From Megascapheus bottae (lineage: Eukaryota; Chordata; Mammalia; Rodentia; Geomyidae), in the NCBI GenBank assembly GCA_024803745.1, contig JANJXV010000151.1, positions 1,736,001 to 1,800,000 on the forward strand: DNA of 64,000 nucleotides, in the 5' to 3' direction. The position numbers and the translations under genes are program-made. Positions 51,201-64,000 of the stretch are shown piece by piece. Below the pieces are notes generated by a model. It did not search any database, was not told the DNA's origin, and saw only the letters and a program-made list of their open reading frames with translations. Position 1 is the first letter of the stretch; each line of letters starts with the position of its first letter.

Positions 51201-53370
51201 GATTTCACACAGCTCCAATCTGACTTCACACACCTCCATTCTATGACTTCACACACCTCCATTCGTTGACATCAAAAACAACCATTCTATGACTTCACAC
51301 AACTGCATTGTGACTTTACACACCTCCATTTTATGAATTCACACACCTCCATTTTATGACTTCACACACCTCCATTCTATGACTTCACACACCTCCATTC
51401 TGTGACTTCACACACCTCCATTCTATGACTTCTCAAACCTCCATTCTGAGTTCACAGACCTCCATTCTATGACTTCACACACCTCCATTCTATGACTTCA
51501 CTCACCTCCATTCTGACTTCACACACCTCTATTCTGACTACACACACCTCAATTCTGTGACTTCACACACCTCCATTCAATGATTTCACACACTTCCATT
51601 CTATGACTTCACACACCTCCATTCTGTGACTTCACACACCTCCTTTCTATGATTTCACACACCTCCAATCTGACTTCACACACCTCCATTCTATGACTTC
51701 ACACACCTCCATTCGTTGACATCAAAGAACACCATTCTATGACTTCACACAACTCCATTTTGACTTCACACACCTCCATTCTATGAGTTCACACACCTCC
51801 ATTTTATGACTTCACACACCTCCATTCTATGACTTCACACACCTCAATTCTATGACTTCACACACCTCCATTCTATGTCTTCCCACACCTCCATTCTGTG
51901 ACTTCACACACCTCCACTCTATGACTTCAAACACCTTCATTCTTACTTCACAAACATCCATTCTGTGACTTCACACACCTCCATTCTGTGACTTCACACA
52001 CCGTCATTCTGACTTCACACACCTCGCTTCTGTGACGTCACACACCTCAATTCTGTGACTTCACACACCTCCATTCTGACTTCACATACCTCCATTCTAT
52101 GATTTCACACACCTCCATTCTATGACTTCACACACCTCCATTCTGTGACTTCACACACCACCTTTTTGAATTCACACACCTCCATTCTGTGACTTCACAC
52201 ACCTCCATTCTGTGACTTCACACACCTCCGTTTTGACTTCACACACTTCCATTCTGTGACTTCACACACCTCCATTCTGTGACTTCACACACCTCTATTG
52301 TTTCACTTCACACACCTCCATTCTTTGACTTCACACACCTCCATTCCATGACTTCACACACCTCCATTCTATGAGTTCATACACCTCCATTCTATGAGTT
52401 CACACACCTCCAATTTGACTTCACACACCTCCATTCTATGACTTCACAAACCTCCATTCTGTGACTTCACACACCTCCATTCTGAGTTCACACACCTCCA
52501 TTCTGTGACTTCACACACCTCCATTCGTTGACATCAAAAAACACCATTCTATGACTTCACACAACTCCATTTTAACTTCACACACCTCCATTCTATGACT
52601 TCACTCACCTCTATTCTGACTTCACACACCTCAATTCTGACTTCACACACCTCAATTCTGTGACTTCACACACCTCCATTCAATGATTTCACACACTTCC
52701 ATTCTATGACTTCACAAACCTCCATTCTGTGGCTTCACACACCTACATTCTGAGTTCACACACCTCCATTCTGTGACTTCACACACCTCCATTCTGTGAT
52801 TTCACACACCTCCAATCTGACTTCACACACCTCCATTCTATGACTTCACACACCTCCATTCTGTGACTTCACACACCTCCATTCTGTGACTTCACACACT
52901 TCGATCCTATGACTTCACACACCTCCATTCTATGAATTCACACACCTCCATTCTGTGATTTCACACACCTCCATTCTATGACTTCACACACCTCCATTCT
53001 GTGACTTCACACACCTCCATTCTGAGTTCACACACCTCCATTCTATCATTTCACAAACCCCCATTCTGAGTTCACAGACCTCCATTCTATGACTTCACAC
53101 ACTTCCATTCTATGACTTCACACACCTCCATTCTGACTTCACACACCTCCATTCTGACTTCACACACCTCAATTCTTTGACTTCACACACCTCCATTCTA
53201 TGATTTCACACACTTCCATTCTATGACTTCACACACCTCCATTCTATGACTTCACACACCTCATTTCTGAGTTGACACACCTCCATTCTCTGATTTCACA
53301 CACCTACATTCTGACTTCACACACCTCCATTCTATGACTTCACACACCTCCATTCATTGACATCAAAAAC
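48250..53370. repeat. Satellite block repeated at offset 10,631 (first copy)
   Basis: Markers at 48773, 48850, 49401, 52033, 52161 and 53351 all recur exactly 10631 bp later (59404, 59481, 60032, 62664, 62792, 63982). I noticed only a handful of single-base differences over more than 5 kb. Upstream at 48183/58837 the offset becomes 10654, one 23-bp monomer more. Confidence 0.9.
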
Positions 53371-54419
53371 AACCATTCTATGACTTCACACAACTCCATT
53401 GTGACTTCACACACCTCCATTCTATGAATTCACACACCTCCATTTTATGACTTCACACACCTCCATTATATGACTTCACACACCTCCATTCTTTGACTTC
53501 ACACACCTCCATTCTATGACTTCACAAACCTCCATTCTGAGTTCACAGACTTCCATTCTATGACTTCACACACCTCCTTTCTATGACTTCACACACTTCC
53601 ATTCTATGACTTCACACACCTCCATTCTGTGGCTTCGCACACCTACATTCTGAGTTCACACACCTCCATTCTGTGACTTCACACACCTCCATTCTGTGAC
53701 TTCACACAACTCCATTCTGTGACTTCACACACCTCGATCCTATGACTTCACACACCTCCATTCTATGAATTAACACACCTCCATTCTATGAGTTCACAAA
53801 CCTCCATTCTATATCTTCACACACCTCCATTCTGTGACTTCACACACCTCCATTCTGAGTTCACACACCTCCATTCTATGACTTCACATACCTCCATTCT
53901 GAGTTCACAGACCTCCATTCTATGACTTCACACACCTCCATTCTATGACTTCACTCACCTCCATTCTGACTTCCCACAGCTCCATTCTGTGACTTCACAC
54001 ACCTCCATTCTATGAATTCACACACCTCCGTTCTGTGACTTCACACACCACCTTTTTGACTTCACACACCTCCATTCTGTGACTTCACACACCTCCATTC
54101 TGTGACTTCACACACCTCCGTTCTAACTTCACACACTTCCATTCTGTGACTTCACACACCTCCATTCTGTGACTTCACACAACTCTATTGTTTCACTTCA
54201 CACACCTCCATTCTTTGACTTCACACACCTCCATTCCATGACTTCACACACCTCCATTCTATGAGTTCACACACCTCCATTCTATGAGTTCACACACCTC
54301 CAATTTGACTTCACACACCTCCATTCTATGACTTCACACACCTTCATTCTTACTTCAGAAACATCCATTCCCTGACTTCACACACCTCCATTCTATGACT
54401 TCACAAACCTCCATTCTGT

Positions 54420-57400
54420 GACTTCACACACCTCCATTCTGAGTTCACACACCTCCATTCTATGACTTCACACACTTCCATTCTATGACTTCACACACCT
54501 CCATTCTGTGGCTTCACACACCTCCATTCTGTGACTTCACACACCTCGATCCTATGACTTCACACACCTCCATTCTATGAATTCACACACCTCCATCCTG
54601 TGATTTCACACACCTCCATTCTATGACTTCACACACCTCCATTCTGTGACTTCACACACCTCCATTCTGAGTTCACACATCTCCATTCTATGACTTCACA
54701 AACCCCCATTCTGAGTTCACAGATCTCCATTCTATGACTTCACACACTTCCATTCTATGACTTCACACACCTCTTTCTGACTTCACACACCTCAATTCTT
54801 TGACTTCACACACCTCCATTCTATGACTTCACACACCTCCATTCTATGACTTCACACACCTCATTTCTGAGTTGACACACCTCCATTCTGTGATTTCACA
54901 CACTTCCAATCTGACTTCACACACCTCGATTCTATGACTTCACACACCTCCATTCGTTGACATCAAAAACAACCATTCTATGACTTCACACAACTCCATT
55001 GTGATTTCACACACCTCCATTCTATGAATTCACACACCTCCATTTTATGACTTCACACACCTCCATTCTATGACTTCACACACCTCCATTCTGTGACTTC
55101 ACACACCTCCATTCTATGACTTCACAAACCTCCATTCTGAGTTCACAGACCTCCATTCTATGACTTCACACACCTCCATTCTATGACTTCACTCACCTCC
55201 ATTCTGACTTCACACACCTCCATTCTGACTTCACACACCTCAATTCTGTGACTTCACACACCTCCATTCAATGATTTCACACACTTCCATTCTATGACTT
55301 CACACACCTCCATTCTGTGGCTTCACACCCCTACATTCTTAGTTCACACACCTCCATTCTGTGACTTCACACTCCTCCATTCTATGATTTCACACACCTC
55401 CAATCTAACTTCACACACCTCCATTCTATGAGTTCACACACCTCCATTCGTTGTCATCAAAAAACACCATTCTATGACTTCACACAACTCCATTTTGACT
55501 TCACACACCTCCATTCTATGAGTTCACACACCTCCATTTTATGACTTCACACACCTCCATTCTATGACTTCACACACCTCCATTCTGTGACTACACACAC
55601 CTCCATTCTGTGACTTCACACACCTCCACTCTATGACTTCAAACACCTTAATTCTTACTTCACAAACATCCATTCTGTGACTTCACACACCTCCATTCTA
55701 TGAGTTCACACACCTCCATTCTGACTTCACACACCTCCATTCTATGTCTCCACACACCTCCGTTCTGACTTCACACAGCTCCATTCTGTGACTTCACAAA
55801 ACTCCATTCTGTTATTTCACACACCTCCATACTATGACTTCACACACCTCCATCTATGACTTCACACACCTCCATTCTGAGTTCACACACCTCCATTCTG
55901 TGACTTCACACACCTCCATTCTGACTTCACACACCTTCATTTTATGACTTCACACACCTCCATTCTGTGACTTCTCACACCTCCATTCTATGACTTCACA
56001 GTCTTCCATTGTGACGTCACACAACTCCATTCTATGTGTTCACACATCTCCATTCTATGATTTCACACACCTCCATTCTGACTTCACACACCACCATTTT
56101 ATGACATCACAGACCTCGAATCTGTGACTTCACTCACCTCCACTCTATGACTTCACACTCCTCCATTCTATGACTTCCCACACCTCCTTTCTATGACTTC
56201 ACCCACCTCAGTCTATGATTTCACACAACTCCATTCTGACTTAACACACCTCCATTCTGTGACTTCACACACCTCCATTCTATGACTTCACACACCTCAA
56301 TTCTGTGACTTGACACACCTCCATTCTGACTTCACACACTTCCATTCTATGATTTCACACACCTCCATTCTGACTTCACACACCTCCATTTTATGACATC
56401 ACAGACCTCGAATCTGTGACTTCACTCACCTCCACTCTATGACTTCACACTCCTCCATTCTATGAATTCACACACCACCTTTTTGACTTCACACACCTCC
56501 ATTCTGTGACTTCACACACCTCCATTCTGTGACTTCACACACCACCTTTTTGACTTCACACACCTCCATTCTGTGACTTCACACACCTCCATTCTGTGAC
56601 TTCACACACCTCCGTTTTGCCTTCACACACTTCCAATCTGGGACTTCACACACCTCCATTCTCTGACTTCACACACCTCCATTCTATGACTTCACAAACA
56701 TCCATTCTGTGACTTCACACACCAACATTCTGAGTTCACACACCTCCATTCTGTGACTTCACACACCTTCATTCTCACTTCACACACCTCCATTCTGTGA
56801 CTTCACACACCTCAATTCTGTGACTTCACACACCTCCATTCTGACTTCACATACCTCCATTCTATGATTTCACACACCTCCATTCTATGACTTCACATAC
56901 CTCCATTCTGTGACTTCACACACCACCTTTTTGTCTTCACACACCTCCATTCTGTGACTTCACACAACTCCGTTTTGACTTCACACACTTCCATTCTGTG
57001 ACTTCACACACCTCCATTCTGTGACTTCACACACCTCTATTGTTTCACTTCACACACCTCCATTCTTTGACTTCACACACCTCCATTCCATGACTTCACA
57101 CACCTCCATTCTATGAGTTCACACACCTCCATTATATGAGTTCACAAAACTCCACAGTATGACTTCAAAGACATTCATTCTTACTTCACAAACATCCATT
57201 CTGTGACTTCACACAATTCCATTCTGTGACTTCATACACCTTCATTCTGACTTCACACACCTCCATTCTGTGACTTCACACACCTTCATTCTGACTTCAC
57301 ACACCTCCATTCTGTGACTTCACACACCTCAATTCTGTGACTCCACACACCTCCATTCTGACTTCACCCACCTCCATTCTATGATTTCACACACCTCCAT

Positions 57401-60400
57401 TCTATGACTTCACACACCTCCATTCTGTGACTTCACACACCAACTTTTTGACTTCACACACCTCCATTCTGTGACTTCACACACCTCCATTCTGTGACTT
57501 CACACACCTCCGTTTTGACTTCATACACTTCCATTCTGTGACTTCACACACCTCCATTCTGTGACTTCACACACCTCTATTGTTTCACTTCACACACCTC
57601 CATTCTTTGACTTCACAAACCTCCATTCCATGACTTCACACACCTCCATTCTATGAGTTCACACATCTCCATTCTATGAGTTCACACATCTCCAATTTGA
57701 CTTCACACACCTCCATTCTATGACTTCACACACCTTCATTCTTACTTCAGAAACATCCATTCTCTGACTTCACACACCTCCATTCTATGGCTTCACAAAC
57801 CTCCATTCTGTGACTTCACACACCTCCATTCTGAGTTCACACACCTCCATTCTATGACTTCACACACTTCCATTCTATGACTTCACACACCTCCATTCTG
57901 TGGCTTCACACACCTCCATTCTGTGACTTCACACACCTCGATCCTATGACTTCACACACCTCCATTCTATGAATTCACACACCTCCATCCTGTGATTTCA
58001 CACACCTCCATTCTATGACTTCACACACCTCCATTCTGTGACTTCACACACCTCCATTCTGAGTTCACACATCTCCATTCTATGACTTCACAAACCCCCA
58101 TTCTGAGTTCACAGATCTCCATTCTATGACTTCACACACTTCCATTCTATGACTTCACACACCTCTTTCTGACTTCACACACCTCAATTCTTTGACTTCA
58201 CACACCTCCATTCTATGACTTCACACACCTCCATTCTATGACTTCACACACCTCATTTCTGAGTTGACACACCTCCATTCTGTGATTTCACACACTTCCA
58301 ATCTGACTTCACACACCTCGATTCTATGACTTCACACACCTCCATTCGTTGACATCAAAAACAACCATTCTATGACTTCACACAACTCCATTGTGATTTC
58401 ACACACCTCCATTCTATGAATTCACACACCTCCATTTTATGACTTCACACACCTCCATTCTATGACTTCACACACCTCCATTCTGTGACTTCACACACCT
58501 CCATTCTATGACTTCACAAACCTCCATTCTGAGTTCACAGACCTCCATTCTATGACTTCACACACCTCCATTCTATGACTTCACTCACCTCCATTCTGAC
58601 TTCACACACCTCCATTCTGACTTCACACACCTCAATTCTGTGACTTCACACACCTCCATTCAATGATTTCACACACTTCCATTCTATGACTTCACACACC
58701 TCCATTCTGTGGCTTCACACCCCTACATTCTTAGTTCACACACCTCCATTCTGTGACTTCACACTCCTCCATTCTATGATTTCACACACCTCCAATCTAA
58801 CTTCACACACCTCCATTCTATGAGTTCACACACCTCCATTCGTTGTCATCAAAAAACACCATTCTATGACTTCACACAACTCCATTTTGACTTCACACAC
58901 CTCCATTCTATGAGTTCACACACCTCCATTTTATGACTTCACACACCTCCATTCTATGACTTCACACACCTCCATTCTGTGACTACACACACCTCCATTC
59001 TGTGACTTCACACACCTCCACTCTATGACTTCAAACACCTTAATTCTTACTTCACAAACATCCATTCTGTGACTTCACACACCTCCATTCTATGAGTTCA
59101 CACACCTCCATTCTGACTTCACACACCTCCATTCTATGTCTCCACACACCTCCGTTCTGACTTCACACAGCTCCATTCTGTGACTTCACAAAACTCCATT
59201 CTGTTATTTCACACACCTCCATACTATGACTTCACACACCTCCATCTATGACTTCACACACCTCCATTCTGAGTTCACACACCTCCATTCTGTGACTTCA
59301 CACACCTCCATTCTGACTTCACACACCTTCATTTTATGACTTCACACACCTCCATTCTGTGACTTCTCACACCTCCATTCTATGACTTCACAGTCTTCCA
59401 TTGTGACGTCACACAACTCCATTCTATGTGTTCACACATCTCCATTCTATGATTTCACACACCTCCATTCTGACTTCACACACCACCATTTTATGACATC
59501 ACAGACCTCGAATCTGTGACTTCACTCACCTCCACTCTATGACTTCACACTCCTCCATTCTATGACTTCCCACACCTCCTTTCTATGACTTCACCCACCT
59601 CAGTCTATGATTTCACACAACTCCATTCTGACTTAACACACCTCCATTCTGTGACTTCACACACCTCCATTCTATGACTTCACACACCTCAATTCTGTGA
59701 CTTGACACACCTCCATTCTGACTTCACACACTTCCATTCTATGATTTCACACACCTCCATTCTGACTTCACACACCTCCATTTTATGACATCACAGACCT
59801 CGAATCTGTGACTTCACTCACCTCCACTCTATGACTTCACACTCCTCCATTCTATGAATTCACACACCACCTTTTTGACTTCACACACCTCCATTCTGTG
59901 ACTTCACACACCTCCATTCTGTGACTTCACACACCACCTTTTTGACTTCACACACCTCCATTCTGTGACTTCACACACCTCCATTCTGTGACTTCACACA
60001 CCTCCGTTTTGCCTTCACACACTTCCAATCTGGGACTTCACACACCTCCATTCTCTGACTTCACACACCTCCATTCTATGACTTCACAAACATCCATTCT
60101 GTGACTTCACACACCAACATTCTGAGTTCACACACCTCCATTCTGTGACTTCACACACCTTCATTCTCACTTCACACACCTCCATTCTGTGACTTCACAC
60201 ACCTCAATTCTGTGACTTCACACACCTCCATTCTGACTTCACATACCTCCATTCTATGATTTCACACACCTCCATTCTATGACTTCACATACCTCCATTC
60301 TGTGACTTCACACACCACCTTTTTGTCTTCACACACCTCCATTCTGTGACTTCACACAACTCCGTTTTGACTTCACACACTTCCATTCTGTGACTTCACA

Positions 60401-61200
60401 CACCTCCATTCTGTGACTTCACACACCTCTATTGTTTCACTTCACACACCTCCATTCTTTGACTTCACACACCTCCATTCCATGACTTCACACACCTCCA
60501 TTCTATGAGTTCACACACCTCCATTATATGAGTTCACAAAACTCCACAGTATGACTTCAAAGACATTCATTCTTACTTCACAAACATCCATTCTGTGACT
60601 TCACACAATTCCATTCTGTGACTTCATACACCTTCATTCTGACTTCACACACCTCCATTCTGTGACTTCACACACCTTCATTCTGACTTCACACACCTCC
60701 ATTCTGTGACTTCACACACCTCAATTCTGTGACTCCACACACCTCCATTCTGACTTCACCCACCTCCATTCTATGATTTCACACACCTCCATTCTATGAC
60801 TTCACACACCTCCATTCTGTGACTTCACACACCAACTTTTTGACTTCACACACCTCCATTCTGTGACTTCACACACCTCCATTCTGTGACTTCACACACC
60901 TCCGTTTTGACTTCATACACTTCCATTCTGTGACTTCACACACCTCCATTCTGTGACTTCACACACCTCTATTGTTTCACTTCACACACCTCCATTCTTT
61001 GACTTCACAAACCTCCATTCCATGACTTCACACACCTCCATTCTATGAGTTCACACATCTCCATTCTATGAGTTCACACACCTCCAATTTGACTTCACAC
61101 ACCTCCATTCTATGACTTCACACACCTTCATTCTTACTTCAGAAACATCCATTCTCTGACTTCACACACCTCCATTCTATGGCTTCACAAACCTCCATTC
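54420..61200. repeat. 3,392-bp tandem duplication
   Basis: Markers 54591/57983 ('ctccatcctgtgatttc'), 56012/59404, 56089/59481 and 56640/60032 are each 3392 bp apart. Copy one runs from about 54420 to 57811 and copy two from about 57812 to 61203. The two read as near-identical. The junction lies near 57812-57840, where 'ctgagttcac' replaces the 'ctgaattctcac' that follows the same context at 50600 and 61230. Confidence 0.9.
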
Positions 61201-64000
61201 TGTGACTTCACACACCTCCATTCTGAATTCTCACACCTCCATTCTGTGACTTCACACACCTCAACTCTTCCTTCACACACCTCCATTCTATGACTTCACA
61301 CACTTCCTTTCTATGACTTCACACACCTCCATTCTGTGGCTTCTCACACCTCCATTCTGAGTTCACACACCTCCATTCTGTGACTTCACACACCTCCATT
61401 CTTTGACTTCACACACCTGCATTCTGTGACTTCACACACCTCGATCCTATGACTTCACACACTTCCATTCTATGAATTCACACACCTCCATTCTGTTATT
61501 TCACACACCTCCATTCTATGACTTCACACACCTCCATTCTGTGACTTCACACACCTCCATTCTGAGTTCACACACCTCCATTCTATGACTTCACAAACCC
61601 CCATTCTGAGTTCACAGACCTCCATTCTATGACTTCACACACTTCCATTCTATGACTTCACACACCTCCATTCTGACTTCACACACCTCCATTCTGACTT
61701 CACACACCTCAGTTCTTTGACTTCACACATCTCCATTCTATGATTTCACACACTTCCATTCTATGACTTCACACACCTCAATTCTATGACTTCACACACC
61801 TCATTTCTGAGTGGACACACCTCCATTCTGTGATTTCACACACCTCCAATCTGACTTCACACACCTCCATTCTATGACTTCACACACCTCCATTCGTTGA
61901 CATCAAAAACAACCATTCTATGACTTCACACAACTGCATTGTGACTTTACACACCTCCATTTTATGAATTCACACACCTCCATTTTATGACTTCACACAC
62001 CTCCATTCTATGACTTCACACACCTCCATTCTGTGACTTCACACACCTCCATTCTATGACTTCTCAAACCTCCATTCTGAGTTCACAGACCTCCATTCTA
62101 TGACTTCACACACCTCCATTCTATGACTTCACTCACCTCCATTCTGACTTCACACACCTCTATTCTGACTACACACACCTCAATTCTGTGACTTCACACA
62201 CCTCCATTCAATGATTTCACACACTTCCATTCTATGACTTCACACACCTCCATTCTGTGACTTCACACACCTCCTTTCTATGATTTCACACACCTCCAAT
62301 CTGACTTCACACACCTCCATTCTATGACTTCACACACCTCCATTCGTTGACATCAAAGAACACCATTCTATGACTTCACACAACTCCATTTTGACTTCAC
62401 ACACCTCCATTCTATGAGTTCACACACCTCCATTTTATGACTTCACACACCTCCATTCTATGACTTCACACACCTCAATTCTATGACTTCACACACCTCC
62501 ATTCTATGTCTTCCCACACCTCCATTCTGTGACTTCACACACCTCCACTCTATGACTTCAAACACCTTCATTCTTACTTCACAAACATCCATTCTGTGAC
62601 TTCACACACCTCCATTCTGTGACTTCACACACCTTCATTTTGACTTCACACACCTCGCTTCTGTGACGTCACACACCTCAATTCTGTGACTTCACACACC
62701 TCCATTCTGACTTCACATACCTCCATTCTATGATTTCACACACCTCCATTCTATGACTTCACACACCTCCATTCTGTGACTTCACACACCACCTTTTTGA
62801 ATTCACACACCTCCATTCTGTGACTTCACACACCTCCATTCTGTGACTTCACACACCTCCGTTTTGACTTCACACACTTCCATTCTGTGACTTCACACAC
62901 CTCCATACTGTGACTTCACACACCTCTATTGTTTCACTTCACACACCTCCATTCTTTGACTTCACACACCTCCATTCCATGACTTCACACACCTCCATTC
63001 TATGAGTTCATACACCTCCATTCTATGAGTTCACACACCTCCAATTTGACTTCACACACCTCCATTCTATGACTTCACAAACCTCCATTCTGTGACTTCA
63101 CACACCTCCATTCTGAGTTCACACACCTCCATTCTGTGACTTCACACACCTCCATTCGTTGACATCAAAAAACACCATTCTATGACTTCACACAACTCCA
63201 TTTTAACTTCACACACCTCCATTCTATGACTTCACTCACCTCTATTCTGACTTCACACACCTCAATTCTGACTTCACACACCTCAATTCTGTGACTTCAC
63301 ACACCTCCATTCAATGATTTCACACACTTCCATTCTATGACTTCACAAACCTCCATTCTGTGGCTTCACACACCTACATTCTGAGTTCACACACCTCCAT
63401 TCTGTGACTTCACACACCTCCATTCTGTGATTTCACACACCTCCAATCTGACTTCACACACCTCCATTCTATGACTTCACACACCTCCATTCTGTGACTT
63501 CACACACCTCCATTCTGTGACTTCACACACTTCGATCCTATGACTTCACACACCTCCATTCTATGAATTCACACACCTCCATTCTGTGATTTCACACACC
63601 TCCATTCTATGACTTCACACACCTCCATTCTGTGACTTCACACACCTCCATTCTGAGTTCACACACCTCCATTCTATCATTTCACAAACCCCCATTCTGA
63701 GTTCACAGACCTCCATTCTATGACTTCACACACTTCCATTCTATGACTTCACACACCTCCATTCTGACTTCACACACCTCCATTCTGACTTCACACACCT
63801 CAATTCTTTGACTTCACACACCTCCATTCTATGATTTCACACACTTCCATTCTATGACTTCACACACCTCCATTCTATGACTTCACACACCTCATTTCTG
63901 AGTTGACACACCTCCATTCTGTGATTTCACACACCTACATTCTGACTTCACACACCTCCATTCTATGACTTCACACACCTCCATTCATTGACATCAAAAA
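58881..64000. repeat. Satellite block repeated at offset 10,631 (second copy)
   Basis: Second copy of 48250-53370, overlapping the second 3,392-bp unit. The window ends inside it, at the 'cattcattgacatcaaaa' monomer that corresponds to 53351. Confidence 0.9.

Larger units (their letters stand above)
19533..64000. repeat. Satellite array, 23-bp monomer with 21-bp variant
   Basis: About 44.5 kb of head-to-tail monomers without any interruption, continuing past the window edge. The plus-strand monomer reads GACTTCACACACCTCCATTC, then T, then AT or GT (23 bp) or nothing (21 bp). The dinucleotide is the main length switch. Frequent variants start GAGTTC, GAATTC or GATTTC instead of GACTTC, or have ACTTCC, ACCTCA or ACCTTC for ACCTCC. 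At a mean unit near 22.5 bp this is roughly 2,000 monomers. The plus strand is C- and T-rich with very few G, and CpG is almost absent from the consensus. Not coding: 23-bp units shift frame constantly. I do not recognise it as a named satellite. Confidence 0.98.

Noticed and set aside
19533..64000. CRISPR-like array
   Set aside because: Monomers are directly contiguous with no unique spacers, and the context is a vertebrate genome.

Overview
The window is vertebrate nuclear DNA, almost certainly from a rodent. It holds a decayed KRAB zinc-finger gene, LINE-1 elements with poly(A) tails, microsatellites and many tRNA-derived (ID-type) and 7SL-derived (B1-type) SINEs. The SINEs often read as a B1-like half fused to an ID-like half, or as an ID-like dimer. 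From memory this resembles the SINEs of geomyoid rodents (kangaroo rats, pocket mice, gophers). That placement is an inference and was not searched.

Layout. Positions 1-5,500 hold a minus-strand KRAB C2H2 zinc-finger locus: a KRAB-A exon (5347-5473), a KRAB-b exon (4496-4585) and a finger exon (about 540-2494). The splice sites and phases still fit together, but the finger exon carries frameshifts and stops, so I call it a pseudogene. Its introns are filled with SINEs and a (TTTC)n tract. Positions 5,500-8,260 are SINEs plus an old plus-strand L1 3' end. Positions 8,267-10,531 are a partial minus-strand L1. Positions 10,540-11,370 are a SINE and unassigned sequence. Positions 11,371-17,944 are a nearly full-length but mutated minus-strand L1 whose 5' region contains an ID-type SINE. 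The same SINE-bearing 5' region, with the same end point, occurs in the partial copy. A 376-bp L1 ORF2 fragment follows (17,945-18,320), then about 1.2 kb without genes.

Positions 19,533-64,000 (about 44.5 kb, 70% of the window) are one uninterrupted tandem array of a 23-bp monomer with a 21-bp variant, roughly 2,000 monomers, running off the right edge. It is not random. Marked variant monomers recur at fixed spacings and show higher-order structure: a ladder of about 2.3-kb units (24.6-36.2 kb), a 2,247-bp offset duplication (35.4-39.3 kb), a 5,260-bp offset repeat, a 3,392-bp tandem duplication (54.4-61.2 kb) and a 10,631-bp offset repeat reaching the window edge. Length differences between copies equal sums of 23 and 21, as expected from unequal exchange in monomer register.

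I see no intact protein-coding gene. The most notable items are the satellite array with its nested higher-order repeats, and the L1 5' region that carries a SINE and an antisense open frame.
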